From NCBI GenBank assembly GCA_038501785.1, contig JBAMJR010000097.1, positions 7,983,001 to 8,047,000 on the forward strand: 64,000 nt of DNA, in the 5' to 3' direction. Below the pieces are notes generated by a model. The model worked only from the letters and a program-made list of their open reading frames with translations. It was not told the DNA's origin and made no database searches. The position numbers and the translations under genes were made by a program. Shown here in pieces: positions 1 through 12,700 of this stretch. Positions within the stretch are counted from its first letter, which is position 1; each line of letters starts with the position of its first letter. The DNA is from Myoxocephalus aenaeus. Lineage: Eukaryota; Chordata; Actinopteri; Perciformes; Cottidae.

Positions 1-1071
1 CGCCAAAACAGAAAGAGAGTTGCGTTAATAACTAACCTAGCTAGACAAGTCAACTAAGCTAGGTTAACTACATTCGGACAGATCAAGTTACCTTTATGTA
101 TATTGTATGTATTAGTTGTCTTATAAACTTGAGTAAACTTACAGACAATACGCTGTTACGGTTCCTTCTTAAAGTGTGCGTCTAATGTTAGGATACGTTC
201 TTAAATGCCACCAATGTAGTTAGCTAAATCAGCTAACGTTGATAGTTTACGTTTCTAACACGTCTAATAACACGTCAATCAAGCGCGACGCAGTGAATCT
301 GACTTAAACCTAAAATAACTGACGTCTGAGCGTTACCGTGGTTAAAATGGTCAAACGTTAGGTCCAAAATCCCACAAACATCATTAAAGATTGTGCAGTT
401 TTGTAATAAAAGTAATACATCGATCACAACATGCTTACACGTAAAAGCTTTTATTTTGAAAGCTGCCGGTAGGAACCGAAGTGGCTGTCCTGCTCCATGT
501 TTTCCTCCGACATACACCGTTTAGATTAGGTAGTTTAACTCCTGGGTTTTCCATGAACTCAAGCTGACAAAAAAAAAGACAACCTACTGCGCATTTAATG
601 CATTAAACAGACTTCCCACGGTAGCACCCTTGAGGTCATTATTTAATAGCGGAACCTTTGACTAAGCGTGTTTGTCTGGGAAGCATTTGATCCAAACACT
701 ACCTCAGTCAGGCTGATGCAAGTTGTATGAGCTGTCAGCGGTGTGTAAAGAATATACGGTATGCCGACTAGTCGCTTATTTAATCATAAATAACATTAGC
801 CCCTCTATTATTAAATGTAATTGTAATAATGTTATCATTTATGATATATGGCAGCGTGAGGTTAATCTAGAGGTAGTGTCAGACGATTAGCTAGCTCAAT
901 AGCTTTCGTCATCAAGTTGGCTGTGGTATGTTCACATATGGGAAGATTTTAAACTACTGTGGGAGGGGATACTTGAGCGGTTAAGATAGATGCTGTACAG
1001 AACATGTAGCTTTCAGTTATGTTATATATTTGGTGAGTAACGTTAATTTATTTTAACTCTTTTGTAAGAAG
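1..1071. other. upstream region of wars1, no gene recognised
   Basis: AT-rich sequence before the wars1 start codon. It must hold the promoter and probably a non-coding first exon, but I could not place a transcription start. I saw no obvious interferon-response (GAAANNGAAA) or GAS-like (TTCNNNGAA) element, although human WARS1 is interferon-inducible. On the minus strand near position 510 there is an ATG followed by only 20 codons and a stop. It could be a small upstream reading frame of a divergent neighbour, but nothing supports it. Confidence 0.5.
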
Positions 1072-4000
1072 ATGACAGACTGCGAAGGAGCCAAGAGTCC
1101 TCTGGAGCTCTACGAGAAACTGGCAGCACAAGGAGACGAAGTCAGGGCCTTGAAAACAGCGAAAGCAGAGAAAGTAGGTGCTCGTAATTTACCGTGTAAA
1201 AAACAGTGATTTAACTCTGTGGGTTAGTTATTAGAGAGTTATTTTTTTGCTTCAGTACTTTTATTTTTTATTTTTTTACCTATTGAGAATTGGTCAATAG
1301 AATAATATTATTGAATAATTTGTATCAACATTGTTACATACACTGTGATTCCCCGAGCTGACAGCACTGAAAAGTGACATTTGAAACAATTCAATCGCAA
1401 CAATTTTTTTTTTTAACTGTGTCAATTTAATCCACATAACACACTGTCCATGGATTTTCCACAGTAACATTTTTACTACTGACTATTTAACTGTTTAAGT
1501 GTATTCCATTCACCTTCATTGTATAAAGGGGATACAGAAATCTTAGAAACCGAGAGCTGAAACCAAAATCTATCGACATAGTGTTGCATTTTGGGTGAGC
1601 TAACCCTTTAAAATATAATGAGAATAGCCACTTCCGTTGTGATTTGGCTGCTTTATCTGACAAAAGTGTTTGGGTTCCTCAGGCTGAAGTTGATGCTGCT
1701 GTCCAGATGCTGCTAAAGTTGAAAGTAGACTACAAACAGTTGACGGGTCAGGATTACAAAGCAGGCTGTCCGCCCTCAGAAAACTCTGTTGCCCCTGACA
1801 ACGGGCCAGCAGCAGATGGCGCTGATGATGACGACACCGTTGACCCGTGGAACGTTTCCACCAACAACGCCAAGGGAGTGGATTACGAAAAACTCATAGG
1901 TAAGATTAAAAGCAGCTTCAAGTGTGGCCTTCACACAAAGAGCTGCATTTCTACGTTTTTAACTCTGATAAACATTTGTGACAGATATATTTTCAATCAC
2001 AGGGTCAATTAAGGGCAACATGTGATTTCTGCTATACAACAGCAACACAATTCTCATTGTGTCATGTCTTTCCTTAGTGAGGTTTGGCAGCAGTAAAGTT
2101 GACACAGAGCTGGTGGACAGAATAGAAAAGGTCTCGGGACAGAAGTCTCATCGCTTCCTACGGAGAGGAATTTTCTTCTCACACAGGTCAGCATTTAAGG
2201 AACAAAAAAATATGTCATTTGTGTCGTATCTTCTTGTTTTCCTCATTTCATGTAAATTTCACAAGTTATTGTGCGGCGTCAACATGAAAACGTCCACTCT
2301 GAACCTCTGTGACCTTTCATTCCAGTTTTCCCACTAAGTAAAAACAGATGTTAGTGAGAGTTAATGAGACATCGGTAATTCACTTTCCTTTTATCTTTGT
2401 TCGTTGCAGAGATATGCATCAGGTGCTGGATGCGTATGAGAAACACAAATCCTTCTACCTTTACACTGGCAGAGGTCCGTCCTCAGAGGCCATGCATGTT
2501 GGTCACCTCATCCCCTTCATCTTCACCAAGTGAGTTCTCCCTCTTTTAATGTTTATTAATAACAAAGGGCTGTTAAAGGCACATTTAAGTGTTAAATCAG
2601 CAAGGACCATCTCCAATTATGAGTATCAAGTTGGAGCTGAAATTTACTTCCTTGTTGCAGATGGTTGCAGGATGTATTTGACATTCCTCTGGTGATCCAG
2701 TTGACGGATGATGAGAAGTACCTGTGGAAGGATCTAACACTAGAAGAGTGCCACCGCTTCGCTGTGGAAAATGCCAAGGACATCATTGCCTGCGGCTTTG
2801 ATGTGAACAAAACCTTCATCTTCTCTGACCTCGAGTACATGGGGTAAAATATATTCCTTTATGGCAGACCTTATGCTGAGGCTTCCTAGGATACATAGAA
2901 GCCTTGCCATATTTATGAATTTAATCAGAGTTTAATTTGTTAATGTGTTCATTTAATTTGACCTTCTGCAGTGCATCCCCTGAATTCTACAGAAATGTAG
3001 TGAAGATCCAGAAACACGTGACATTCAACCAGGTCAAAGGCATCTTTGGCTTTACAGACAGTGACTGCATTGGTAAGCCAATTTACCAACTGATGACTAA
3101 GACGTGCTTAATTATAAAAAAATAAAGACGGACCACTCTTTGATTGCTTTTATAGTCAGGCCAGCAGCTAAAAAATGTACTAATGTTTTCATTTTGATTT
3201 AAAACATATGTCTGTGTAATCCTGTGTTTTTCGTGTGTTGTTAAAAAAATGATCCTGAATGATCCTGAAGTGATATTGTTTTCATACCTTGTTGGTTCTT
3301 TATGGTGTTTATTGTTTTCTATCCATCCAGGAAAGATCAGCTTCCCAGCCATCCAGGCAGCCCCATCGTTCAGTAGCTCTTTCCCACAGATCTTTAAAGG
3401 CAGGAAGGATATACAGTGTCTCATCCCCTGTGCAATAGATCAGGTCAGGACATTATTACAGTAATAGATGACAACATAATAGTGTCATATTTCACAATGA
3501 CATGTGTCTATATCTATCCTCTCGCTCATCCAGGACCCCTACTTCAGGATGACCCGTGATGTAGCTCCAAGGATTGGTTACACCAAACCAGCTCTGCTGC
3601 ACTCCACCTTCTTCCCAGCCCTGCAGGGGGCGCAGACCAAGATGAGCGCCAGTGACGCCAACTCCTCTATCTTCCTCACTGACACAGCCAAGCAGATAAA
3701 AAACAAGGTGCCGCTATTACTAGTCATTGCTAATTCAAATAGATATTGCTGATACTTGCTTACTGACCACTGTTGACCTGTCGTTACTCGCAGGTCAACA
3801 AACATGCATTTTCGGGAGGAAAAGACACAGTGGAAGAGCACAGGAAGTATGGTGGAAACCCAGATGTAGACGTCGCCTTCATGTACTTGACTTTCTTCCT
3901 GGAGGATGATGAACAGCTGGAGAAGATCAGACAGGTGAAGATGTGCAGGACAGAGAAAACAAATGATACCTTCCCAACTTTATTTATTTTGCTAATCACA

Positions 4001-4278
4001 CTCTTTTCTCTGTTTTGTTTTCCTGATTCTCTCTTCGGCTTTGACACTTCTGCATCCTCCCATGAACTCTTTAACTTCCTTTCTGCACACTCCTCCCATT
4101 CCTTTAAACTTTTCTACAGGATTACCTCAGTGGCGCTCTTCTAACGGGAGAACTGAAGAAGCTTTTGATTGAGACACTGCAGCCAATGATTACGCAACAT
4201 CAAGAGCGACGCAAACAAGTCACAGTTGAGACAGTCAAGCAGTTCATGACACCCAGGCCTTTACATTTTAACTTCTAG
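1072..4278 (+). CDS. wars1: cytoplasmic tryptophanyl-tRNA synthetase, 10 coding exons
   Basis: Charges tRNA-Trp with tryptophan in the cytosol (class Ic synthetase, homodimer). Coding exons: 1072-1173, 1683-1899, 2078-2186, 2410-2529, 2661-2843, 2972-3072, 3331-3443, 3534-3707, 3794-3934, 4120-4278. All junctions are GT-AG and keep frame, giving 472 residues against 471 in human. Residues about 10-60 form a WHEP domain. The HIGH-like signature reads GPSSEAMHVGH (about residue 164) and the KMSKS-like loop reads KMSAS (about 350). Core blocks such as DDEKYLWKDLTLEE and [20 protein letters not shown] agree closely with the vertebrate protein. The start ATG opens the WHEP sequence MTDCEGAKSPLELYEKL. 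Vertebrate WARS1 also yields secreted anti-angiogenic fragments when the WHEP end is removed; that is family knowledge, not visible here. Confidence 0.97.
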
Positions 4279-5154
4279 CCTGCTTGAGCAACGGAGATGT
4301 CAAGGTTTATCATGTCACTAATCTCTGTACAACAGCAAATAATTATCCATCTTTTTCCATTTAACTTGCAACGGGAAGACAATGGCGTGCTACTCTGTGG
4401 CCGACGAAGCGTTGCATTACCCTCGCCTTCATGCTAATTGCCATGCTACTTGTTAGATTTTCTAAGCACCAAGTGCACAAATCTATTCTCATGAAGTGTT
4501 TGCAGCGCTGCTGTAATGTCACATGAGCCCGACTCTTCAACCGGAACACCGTTCAGGATGATAGACATTTAAATAGTCATTGTTTCAAAATCGGCTTACA
4601 ACACAGCTACACATCCTCCTATTAAAATTGTTAGTCAAGAAGTCTTATTTTACTTGGGGGGAAAAATAGCCTCTGAACCGTAACTGTCACTTTGTAATGA
4701 ACAAAAGCAGCTGTGTTGTAAGAGGTGCAGTATGATAATGAGATGTGAATGTCTGAAGAATTTGACCACATTAATAAGGAGGCTATCTGTATGAAATGTG
4801 TGTCTTATCAGCAAAAGGGAGTTGATTCAAGGTAACTCTTTCTCTGAGCACGGTCTATGTCAGGTCATGCACAGACTAAAAAATAAAATGTACTTGAACA
4901 ACCAAAAACATTTCTTTTGAAAATGCATGTTTTTGGGGTCACACACCCTTTTACATTTCACAGCAGACATTTAAAAATCTTTACAGCAGTCACAGTAAAT
5001 ACATAATTGATGATGGCTCTATGCAATTATAAAATGGTGGCCAAGTTGCTGCGAGCGCAAGACAAACGTGTTTGTGAAGGCGCCTCACTGTTTTTTAGAC
5101 ATGGAGAAGACACTCAAAGGGCTGAGCGTCAGGCCCTTTGAGAGTGTCTCAGAT
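4279..5154 (+). other. wars1 3' untranslated region and flank
   Basis: Follows the wars1 stop codon. An AATAAA lies at 4882-4887, a reasonable poly(A) signal for a transcript with about 600 bases of 3' UTR. Past it is unassigned sequence with a near-perfect inverted repeat (5109-5122 with 5133-5148; the second arm has two extra bases, 10-base loop) just before the LINE tail begins. Confidence 0.5.
4882..4887 (+). terminator. wars1 poly(A) signal
   Basis: Canonical AATAAA, first good hexamer on the + strand after the wars1 stop codon. Confidence 0.5.
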
Positions 5155-6300
5155 CATATTCAGAATCAGAATCAGAATCAGAAACCGTTTATATGCCAGG
5201 AATGTTTTCACACAAACGAGGAATTTTTTGAGGCGGAAGGTGCATACATTGGACATGGACATGGGACGTAAGACGAGACAATCGACAATCAACGAAAACA
5301 ACAGTGCAATTGGTATTAAAATATGTGTAAGATAAGCAAGTGCTCAGTCAACAGATACGTTAATGTGAATGTACGTTAAAGTGACATGTGTATTTAAGTT
5401 AAAGTGTATGTTAAAGTGACGAGTGTTTAAGTATGCGGTGTGCAGAGGAGTGAATGGTAAAGAGAAATAAAAATAAAGAAGAGAAAATAAAAATTAAGAG
5501 TTAAAATTAAAAATTAAAATAGCTGGGGGTGACAGAGACAGTCAGTGGGGGACACGAGCCCCATTGATGAGCCCGACTGCTGACGGGAAGAAACTGTTTG
5601 TGTGGCGTGAGGTCTTGGTCCTGATGGACCTCAGCCTCCTGCCAGAGGGGAGGGACTTGAACAGGATATGTCCAGGGTGAGAGGGGTCAGCTGCAATCTT
5701 CCTAGCTCGCCTCAGAGTCCTGGAGCCGAACAAGTCCTGGAGGGATGGCAGATTACAGCCAATCACCCTCTCAGCAGAGCGGATGATGCGCTGCAGCCTG
5801 GCCTTGTCCTTGGCAGTGGCTGCGGTGTGCCAGACGGTGATGGAGGAGCAGAGGATGGACTCAACGATGGCAGTGTAGAAGTGCACCATCATTTTCATCG
5901 GCAGGTTGAACTTCTTCAGCTGCCTCAGGAAGAACATCCTCTGCTGGGCCTCCTTGGCGATGGAGCTGATGTTCAGTTCCCACTTGAGGTCCTGGGAAAT
6001 GATGGAGCCCAGGAAGCGGAAGGACTCCACAGCGTCGACGGGGGAGTCACACAGGATGAGAGGGGCGGGTGGGGCTGCGTTCTTTCTGAAGTCCACAACC
6101 ATCTCCACTGTCTTCAGAGCGTTGAGCTCCAGGTTGTTCTGGCTGCACCAGGTCTCCAGGTGGTCAGTCTCCCACCTGTAGGCGGACTCGTTCCCTCCAG
6201 AGATGAGTCCAATGAGGGTGGTGTCATCCGCGAACTTCAGGAGCTTGACGGACTGGTGACTATTGTTTGTGATGCAATAATACAAAGCTGTGTTATGCAC
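5155..6300 (-). mobile_element. 5'-truncated L2-type LINE fragment
   Basis: A non-LTR retrotransposon remnant reading leftwards. An open frame from about 6300 to 5542 (about 250 residues) is the C-terminal part of an ORF2 reverse transcriptase. It begins just upstream of the catalytic motif FADDTTLIG and continues through LRQLKKFNLP and the end domain LPSGRRLRSIRTKTSRHTNSFFP, typical of L2/CR1-like fish LINEs. Downstream, 5155-5240 holds the characteristic 3' end with a repeated TCTGAT/CAGAAT hexamer tail. The frame is intact to its stop (5542-5544), so this is a fairly young copy, but the endonuclease and most of the polymerase are missing and it cannot move itself. Confidence 0.85.
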
Positions 6301-7109
6301 TCCACAAACCAGTCCATCTGGAGTTCAGCTTTGATCAGGTTCATGGGTGTGCCAAATAACCTGACAGACCTGCCAGAAGCACCACTTTGCAATCTATAGG
6401 AGACTTTTGGATATGTTTAAAATGACACTATAAAAACAAACGTTCTAGGCCAAAGACCTAACAATTTGCTTCCAATTGTGCAAGCTTTACTTTATATTAG
6501 CGTTTATTGTTTTCATATAATATACAGGTAAGTTGTGTTTTGTTTAGCTTGAATCTGTCCCAGCTTTTGGCAGATGCTTAGAAAAAATTGTTAGGAAGGT
6601 GGCAAAGAGGGGTCCATCTCTCACGAGCCAGAAACTTTTAGAGCCCCATAGATCCTTTCTTAGGAATGGTAAGGGAACAGTAGATAGGGCCATGGGGTAC
6701 TTTGGTTTCGGAGCTACTACTGTACATTTTGAAAAGGCAACCTCCTCACACTGCTGACACTTTTTTACCATGTGAGCTGGGGACCGCAATACAACCTGAA
6801 TAAAATAACTGAAGGTATTGAAGTAATTGACAAATAGAGATAAGGACTGACATTTTAAACACTAACAAGTCAACATTGTTCTAGGATGAAGACTAGAATG
6901 ATGACACTGATCAGGTTTCGTCTGGATACTTTTTTATGTTGTCATACTTGGCGGGCCGGGCATCAGGACTTCTTTGCCGTAGTTTATAGAGATGCTGAGG
7001 AATATTCCTGAACACATTTAGTTGGGACTGGAGCTTTCAGCGTTGCTGGAGTGCTGGGATTGCTCTTTGATTGGATTATTTGATATGTTGTGTCCCCATA
7101 GATTCTATG
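6301..7109. other. intergenic, nothing recognised
   Basis: Between the LINE fragment and the next repeat. Stops occur in all frames; the longest frame (6544-6789, minus) resembles no protein I know. Confidence 0.4.
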
Positions 7110-7570
7110 ATCAGTGATGAAGTAGTCAGATATTTTGATTTAGTAATAGTAATACCACAGGGTAAAAATACTTAGTCGTGCATTCACAACCTTACTTCAG
7201 TACAAGCGCAAGGTATCAGCATAAAAATATACTTGTGCCAAACGTAATACTACTCGTTATGCAGAATGGCCCATTTCAGAATAATATATTATGTTTAAAT
7301 GGGTTTGAATTAGTGATGCATTAGTGTGTTAGCACTAATGTTGCAGCTGGTAAAGGTGGGGCGAATTCCTACATGATACACTGCCTGGTATCTTTATCTA
7401 CACATTACATCACAATGTAGGGGTTGATTAAATAGTTTACATTAATATTCTAAATCTGCAAAGTTGTCAAAGAAATGTAATGGAGTAAAAAGCCCATTTG
7501 GCTTTCAAAATGTAGTGTAGTAGAAAAGTAGCATAAAATAGAAATAAAGTACAATTACAAGAACACTGTC
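7110..7570 (-). repeat. dispersed hAT-like non-autonomous repeat, copy 1
   Basis: Contains the repeat-typical phrases AGAATGGCCCATTTCAGAAT and TTGCAGCTGGTAAAGGTGG, plus many GTACTT/AAGTAC steps. I recognise these from a very common teleost interspersed family. The same family recurs at 50515-51010 in fancm intron 2 in the opposite orientation. The assignment to hAT-like non-autonomous elements is from memory; the termini were not resolved. Confidence 0.55.
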
Positions 7571-7796
7571 TGTATTTATAATAGTGTTATTGTGGTCTCT
7601 TTACTGTTTTTATTACTGTTTTACTGTTTATGTATATTACTCTTCTTTTTTTCTTCCCATTGCAGGACTAATAAAGGAATATCTCATATAAATGAACAGT
7701 ACTTAGGTAAATATACGTACTTTGCAGTACTTGCAGGTCGTTTTTTGAGTGTACTACACTTAGCTCCCCAACACTCTGTTAAAGTTGGACACTTGC

Positions 7797-8345
7797 ATGC
7801 AGCGGTGGATTGGCCATAGGGAGTACCGGGAGTTTTCCCGGTGGGCCGGTCAGTAATGGGCCGGCAGTGGCTGACCTTTTTTTTGTTGTTGTATGTAAAG
7901 ACGCATAAGAGGCCCAGTGGCCCTATGACAGGCCCAGTAGTCCCGCCCACGCATTTTCCAGACCCCCCTCGTCCAATCACCTTTAATGATGAGCTAATGA
8001 CACATCATTAGCAATCTGTGAGAGAGAAGAGAAAGAAAAAATGGAGAAAAAACGAAAAGGCGGTGCAGAAAAACTGAGGGAAAAGAAGAAAAAAAAGCTC
8101 TCACAACAGCTGAGAGGGGGCGGGGCTGGGTGAGGGTGTTAGTCAGGGTTACTCAGGACAACATGTTTGCTGCTGCGGGGGCCGGCGGCGGGGGCGTGGC
8201 CTCCGGCTCCGGGGCTTTGGCTGCGCCGGGCGCGGCGGGTCCCTCCCAGGAGGGGTCGTCGTCGGACAGTGAAGGTGAGGCTCCCGCTGCCATGGTGGTC
8301 CAGGAGGGGGAGGAGGAGAGTGGTGGTGGTGATAGGGGTTGAGTG
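7797..8345 (+). mobile_element. hAT-like transposon 5' remnant
   Basis: Starts with a terminal sequence rich in CGGGAG/CCCGGTGGGCC that I associate with fish hAT elements carrying ZMYM1-like transposases. It is followed at about 8041 by an ATG opening a basic stretch (MEKKRKGGAEKLREKKKKK) like the N-terminus of such transposases, which soon stops. A second open stretch (8130-8342) is Gly/Ala-rich, then Ser/Glu-rich. No BED finger or catalytic domain remains. Bases 8109-8159 recur at 12533-12582. Confidence 0.45.
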
Positions 8346-8676
8346 TGCTAGCTAACATGTTGTGGATAAACACTCATTCACTAAATGTTCAGAAACGTTG
8401 TCTATGAACTTTACTTGACATAATAGATCTAAAGTGTTGGAAAATGATATACTATCCTGATTAATCAACCACTATGTTATGGTGCTGTGGTTTGAACATG
8501 CAGATCTGCTTTTTCACAATTTTTATAATTACAAATCAGGTCACCAGAGTTAAAGTGTTTTAAGTATCAATACACTTTCTTCAAGCCCACTGTTCAATTT
8601 GTTCAAATATGCTATGCTATGCTATAGGTTGTTAATTTACTAATTGTAATCAGTACAAATCACAAAAATAATGTTG

Positions 8677-9045
8677 TCTGTCTTTCACAGGGCTGAGGAG
8701 ACTTTATATTTGTTCCAGTGCTTTGTGAGGGACCTACAGTTGTCTTCCAGTGCCACTGTCCTGATGTACTTTAGCCAGTATCCTCCTTGTAAGAGCAATA
8801 CACTCTTATACATTTATTTTAGTCAACACTTGACAACTTGAATGGATATTAATAACATCTTTTGTTTCTGTCTTTCACAGGGAGTTCTATTTGTATTTGT
8901 ATGAGTATTTGTATAAATAAACACTCTTGAATCTTAAATCCTTTCTCCAGTATCCTTCTTAAGAGCAAGTGAGCAACATACTGTGTAGTCATCATTTATT
9001 TTATTCAATGCTCCAGAATATCAAGGGATATTATTCAGTATAGTA
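8677..9045 (+). repeat. two imperfect copies of a ~190-bp direct repeat
   Basis: The words TCTGTCTTTCACAGGG (8677 and 8867), TATCC(T/C)... AGAGCAA (about 8780 and 8952) and CATTTATTTTA (8811 and 8993) recur in the same order, giving two diverged units. The second unit ends in a LINE/SINE-like tail (AATAAACACTCTTGAATCTTAAATCC at about 8915-8940). Probably part of an interspersed element duplicated in place. Confidence 0.55.
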
Positions 9046-9249
9046 GTGTTATTAAGGGCTTGTGTGATTATATGTACAGTACATCAACGGACCGAGTTGG
9101 CACAGTATCTGCACGCGGATTGTGGTGGGTCAGTCTGGACCAAAAAGTCCAGGGCCGAATTTTTGTCCCAGTCCAGGCCTGCTTGCATGCTGATGACGAC
9201 CACCACGATAACACTGTTGATTTTGACGGTGCGGAGGATCAGCAGCGAG

Positions 9250-9721
9250 GGCTTCACACACGCCTTTGCAGCTCAACCCGGCAGCAGCCAATGAGCGCGA
9301 GGGGCGGATAATCCCGGCGAGGGGAGTTGTCTACTTCCAAGTAATCCGATTGGGTTTCCTTTAAAACTGCAAACACGTTTCTTCTTTTCTCCTTTGAACC
9401 AGTGGCTGCTCCTCCTCCTCCTCCTCCCTCCCTCCCTCCCCGGTACAGATATAGAAAGTTTCTGGCAGTGAGACCGCTTAAAAATAGTGAAGCGTGTGTA
9501 TCGTCACAGCTCCAACCAGGCTCCCGAGTCCGCGCGCCCATACCGTGATTCAAGCCTTAAAACTCAGCGCTCACCAGCTTGGCTGAGCTTGTACATTTAC
9601 TAAGTCCAGACGTTTTCCTGGGTGGTTTATAACAACGTGTCCTCTAAAATACCTTGTGAACTTCGTCTGTCAGCCACCACGTTAGCTTGACACGTTTCAA
9701 CCGTGATACTTTCTTGAGGGA
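9250..9721 (+). promoter_or_regulatory. slc25a29 promoter and 5' UTR region
   Basis: CpG-enriched compared with the flanks, with a CCT/CCCT-rich run at 9410-9440 immediately upstream of the slc25a29 start codon. No TATA box was evident. The transcription start cannot be placed from sequence. Confidence 0.5.
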
Positions 9722-12700
9722 ATGGCATTGGACTATGCTGCGGGCTGCATAGGAGGTGAGTAACGAGCCGGTATTGATGTTAGCTTGTTGAGCTAACAAG
9801 CTGGCGCTAATTAGCGTTAGCCAGATTTGTTCTTTTTTTTTTTCTATAGTCAGGTAGCGCGTGGAGCTCAGACTGTTTGGGGGGTTTGTCCCCCAACTGC
9901 CACGTCCGAGGAACAATACACACAAACTACAGTGACAGTGAAGAGACTCAAACGTCTAAACTCGTATGCAAACCCCGGGTGTAGTTTAAGTTGTAAAATG
10001 ACATGTAGGGAGGGAGTGGTGTCGAAGTGTTGACATTCTTGAAATAGCTGGTTTCGCGTGCGTTAGATGTGCACGCGTCACATCGTTTTGTTTAACTGTG
10101 CGCGTGCGTGTTAGGGGCATGGCGTCATCTTTTCTCTTGCTTATTCATCGTCAGATATCAGACCAGAGGACTAACCCTCTCGACCTTTTAGATACAGGTT
10201 GACTGAGTTGTTAATGAGTTCCTGTTTCAATGGAGGCAACTCACAGCTAGTGTTTCCAGTACATACTCACCATGAATCCCTGGGAATCTTGTCGGCTGTT
10301 GCGTCTTCCCTCCCAAGGCCAGTTCCTCCCAAACTACCCCAGATAGTCTCACTTTAGAGCTAGTGACATGAAAGGTTTGTCAAGAAAGCCACATGTCAGA
10401 GTTGAGTTATCTTAGTGACGTATGTAGAGATACTAAGACCCCAAAATAAAGCCATATTTGTGCTGTCCTAGTCAGAGATATCTTCCCCTAAAGCTGATTT
10501 ATCCTTGCACGACTACAGACTGTTTTGTTCATTCCCAGATTCAGACATGTTCTGTCCTGTTCGCCTGTCTCAATGCAAGCTGGTCACACCCTAGTAAGAA
10601 GTGTATGCATCATTTGTAACAGGGAGCTCAAAACAAGTACTTTTTTTTACGAACATCCATGCGATAGTGCCACACCATACTAATAAATAATTTTGTTTTT
10701 AAAAGCATTTTGTATCTTAGTGTTTATATTCAGCATTGCAAAATACTGTTAATGAGGTGTCACATTTGAGGATTAGATAGCTCTGGCGATTGAATACCTC
10801 TTGGCTAATATGTCCTGATATGACATGGTCAGAAGTTACTGTTGTATAATGGATTTCTTTGCTCATTGAAGTCAAGGACGGGGCACCGTCAAGCTTTCGA
10901 CACAGGTGCAACGCAGTGGCTGGCTGACTGCTCTGCTCGGTCTCGGGCCTGGACTGTTTGCCATTGAGAGATGAGCCATAAGAATACGAGGCGTTTTCTA
11001 ATCTCTTGTTTCACAATTGATATGTCCCAATATGATTTTAAAAACACCCTCTTGTTTTTCAGGTGCAGCTGGTGTTTTGGTGGGACATCCATTTGACACT
11101 GTGAAGGTGGGTGTCTGTTCCATCTTTTTCACTATTTGCTCTAGTTAGGCAATAATATGATTCAGTTATGTGTTGTAAATCAGACCACTCTGAATTTCAA
11201 CCCGGATAATCTGAAGTTAGTCATCCTACAATAGAATGGGATACTTGAGGCAATATCAATGCAATCTTCATAACTGTAGCGCTGTTGTTGTTATTATTTA
11301 AATACTTGTGTTTTACCTCATGCAGATTATGTTTTATTTGTCAACAACCAAGTGTATTTATACTGTAAAGTATTGTTCTGAACTTCAGGTTACATTGAAG
11401 TTCAGAACAAGAACATCTCGACTCATACAAATAACATTGTCATTTATCAGAGGCTATTTGGGGATATTTGCTTCAGTTACGGCATTTTGCTGAATAACTC
11501 TGGTCTCTTATCCTATTCAGTAAAATGTTTTCAGTTAACCGCACAGATGAAGTATTGTAATCACTATAGCCGGTACAATTGTTTCTGCAGTACTTCTTTT
11601 TGGTTTTAAGCTACTTGTTAAAGTCAATTTAATGGGAATATAAACATATGTGGTTTTCTTGCATCCCATTTGACCATTTCTGTCAAACTAACTTTGAATT
11701 GAATATGTTGTTGTCATTCACATCATGTGTTTAAGAAGTCAAGGAATGCTTAAATATAGCACACAATTGGGAGGCATACAGAGATGGTCAATGGTTTTAT
11801 ACCTTGCTTTCAATGTCATTTCTCCCTGAGCTTGTGTCTTGGGGAGGGTGTCTTAACAGCAACAGTCTCACTGTGTTGTAGATGAGAGAGAGAAATAAAC
11901 AACCTCTCGATGGAAATATGACCTAGTAAGTATGGTCGAGGTATTTTTTATTTTTTTCTCTCTCACCCAATGTCTTGTCTTGCGCTATAGAAATATACAA
12001 AGCACAGAAGCTCTTTGGGTTTCTCATACAACTTCATCCTCGGTTAATTTTCTTCCCTCTTATGTCGCATCCGTTAACATATATTTTTACCCTCAAAGAA
12101 CCATTTCAAAGCTCTGCCTGCTTGTTTCCCTTTTTAGATCTGTGTTACAATATGTGGCTTGTAGTTGTTGTGGCCCTGTTGTTATCGTATGACTCCAACC
12201 TGAAGGTTGTCATCCACAGGTGAGGCTTCAAGTTCAAAATGTGGACAGACCTCTGTACCGTGGGACATATCACTGCTTCCAGTCAATCATACGGCAGGAG
12301 TCGGTAAGTTTGTTGTAAATGTCTCTTAACTTAAGTACTAGTTTATATGTTTTAGCTGCATTTAAACATGTCATGGCTGTTTAAATAATGTGCATGTCTT
12401 TCACCATGTGCTGTCTACAATGCCAAGGTTGAGAATGGTCACTGCTCTAAATAAAGTGTCCAGTTACCGTCCCACCTCTAAACATGTCTCAGCCCATGAT
12501 CAGCCAGCATGTTCCTAACATGGGGTGTAAGGGCTGAGAGGGGGCGGGCTGGGTGAGGGTGTTAGTCAGGGTTACTCAGGACCTTTTTCTGCATGGGCTA
12601 AATAAAGCTTTGCACATGATGCTATTTGAATTAAGTGGCGTAGGCTTGGTGTCACATGGAGGCTTTGGATTGTATTTCTACTACAGTAAAATATGAAAAT

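Noticed and set aside
275..517. 80-codon open frame on the minus strand upstream of wars1
   Set aside because: No recognisable domain or splice structure; composition looks random. The neighbouring short frame starting near 510 stops after 20 codons.
5668..6399. 243-codon open frame on the + strand
   Set aside because: Antisense shadow of the LINE reverse transcriptase, which carries the real motifs on the minus strand.
8149..8373. Pro/His-rich minus-strand frame
   Set aside because: Complement of a GC-rich Gly/Ala/Glu stretch in the hAT remnant; low complexity.
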